Of a DNA stretch of 5,934 bases, positions 5,738 through 5,934 are shown piece by piece. Numbering within the stretch: position 1 is the first letter of the stretch; each line of letters opens with the position of its first letter. The notes under the pieces are model-generated. The model was not told the DNA's origin, did not search any database, and saw only the letters and a list, made by a program, of their open reading frames with translations. This stretch comes from Candidatus Cloacimonadota bacterium. GTDB taxonomy: Bacteria > Cloacimonadota > Cloacimonadia > Cloacimonadales > Cloacimonadaceae. A program made the translations under genes and the position numbers. Location: assembly GCA_023228125.1 (NCBI GenBank), contig JALOBT010000063.1, positions 1 through 5,934 of the forward strand, written 5' to 3'.

Positions 5738-5934
5738 TATGCTCTTTATCCGTGTTAATCCGCACGATCCGCACAATCCGTGTGACTATGCTTTTGGTTG
5801 ATGCACGCAGCGGTGTTTGTTTGACGCACCAGCTGAAGCTGATTGGGCGGCCGTCTGAAGACAGCGTTACGGTAATCCCATAGGCATGCCATTTCAGATA
5901 GAAGTCCGGTAGGACGAAAGGCGAATGCCAATAG
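5738..5934. repeat. long repeat unit 4 (first 197 bp only)
   Basis: It contains the ATCCG repeats (5748-5785) and retains the stretch deleted in unit 3. The window ends at the bases that immediately precede hairpin H1 in the other units. If the window is a whole contig, the end was probably set by assembly failure inside the array, and the true copy number is unknown. Confidence 0.88.

Larger units (their letters stand above)
4038..5934. repeat. direct tandem array of ~561-bp units, non-coding, truncated by the window edge
   Basis: Anchoring on the TACGCTCTTT stretch places units at 4071, 4632, 5193 and 5738 (TATGCTCTTT in the last), giving periods of 561, 561 and 545 bp. Positions 4038-4070 match the end of a preceding unit, so the array seems to begin mid-unit near 4038. 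Units 1 and 2 differ at roughly 6% of positions by eye, including single-base indels. Open frames exist on both strands, for example one of 158 codons on the minus strand of unit 1 (4088-4564), but indels put the matching sequence in unit 2 into different frames, and none has a convincing start or known domain. No transposase, terminal inverted repeat or CRISPR structure is visible. Confidence 0.93.

Noticed and set aside
4038..5934. CRISPR array or integron cassette array
   Set aside because: The units are hundreds of bases long with near-identical content throughout, so there are no unique spacers. There are no cassette genes or attC-like sites between units, and no cas or integrase gene in the window.

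Overview
The window holds a compact, ordinary bacterial gene block (about 1-3737) followed by about 2.2 kb of non-coding, repeat-rich DNA that runs off the right edge. The code is standard bacterial, the tRNA gene carries its own CCA end, and the genes are spaced like those of a compact chromosome. GC looks near 50% by eye. Together with the degenerate intergenic repeats this fits an uncultured anaerobe of a Cloacimonadota/FCB type, but that placement is only an impression.

Minus strand, 1-1646: aspartate-semialdehyde dehydrogenase (asd) and the start of an M20 metallo-amidohydrolase. The two genes overlap by 8 bp. The amidohydrolase most resembles N-acetyldiaminopimelate deacetylase. The pair suggests an operon for the acetylated branch of diaminopimelate/lysine synthesis: asd feeds the start of the pathway and the deacetylase acts near its end. 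The amidohydrolase is cut by the left edge.

Plus strand, 1766-3737: a tRNA-Arg (anticodon CCT) and, 33 bp downstream, a 620-residue RNB-family 3'-5' exoribonuclease with its acidic active-site cluster intact. The roughly 100-bp gap between the divergent asd and tRNA genes should hold promoters for both sides.

3738-4037: no gene. It holds a 7-bp tandem repeat (15 units), an inverted copy of a 27-bp element that recurs downstream, two more heptamer units, and two adjacent perfect inverted repeats.

4038-5934: a direct tandem array of long units (561, 561 and 545 bp, then a fourth unit cut by the window edge). Each unit carries four degenerate ATCCG repeats, three strong hairpins and a doublet of 50-bp subrepeats. 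Many open frames cross the array on both strands, but single-base indels between units break them, so I treat it as non-coding. Whether it is a transcribed structured RNA, a satellite-like repeat or a mobile-element remnant cannot be decided from the sequence. It is the one part of the window that known gene families do not explain.
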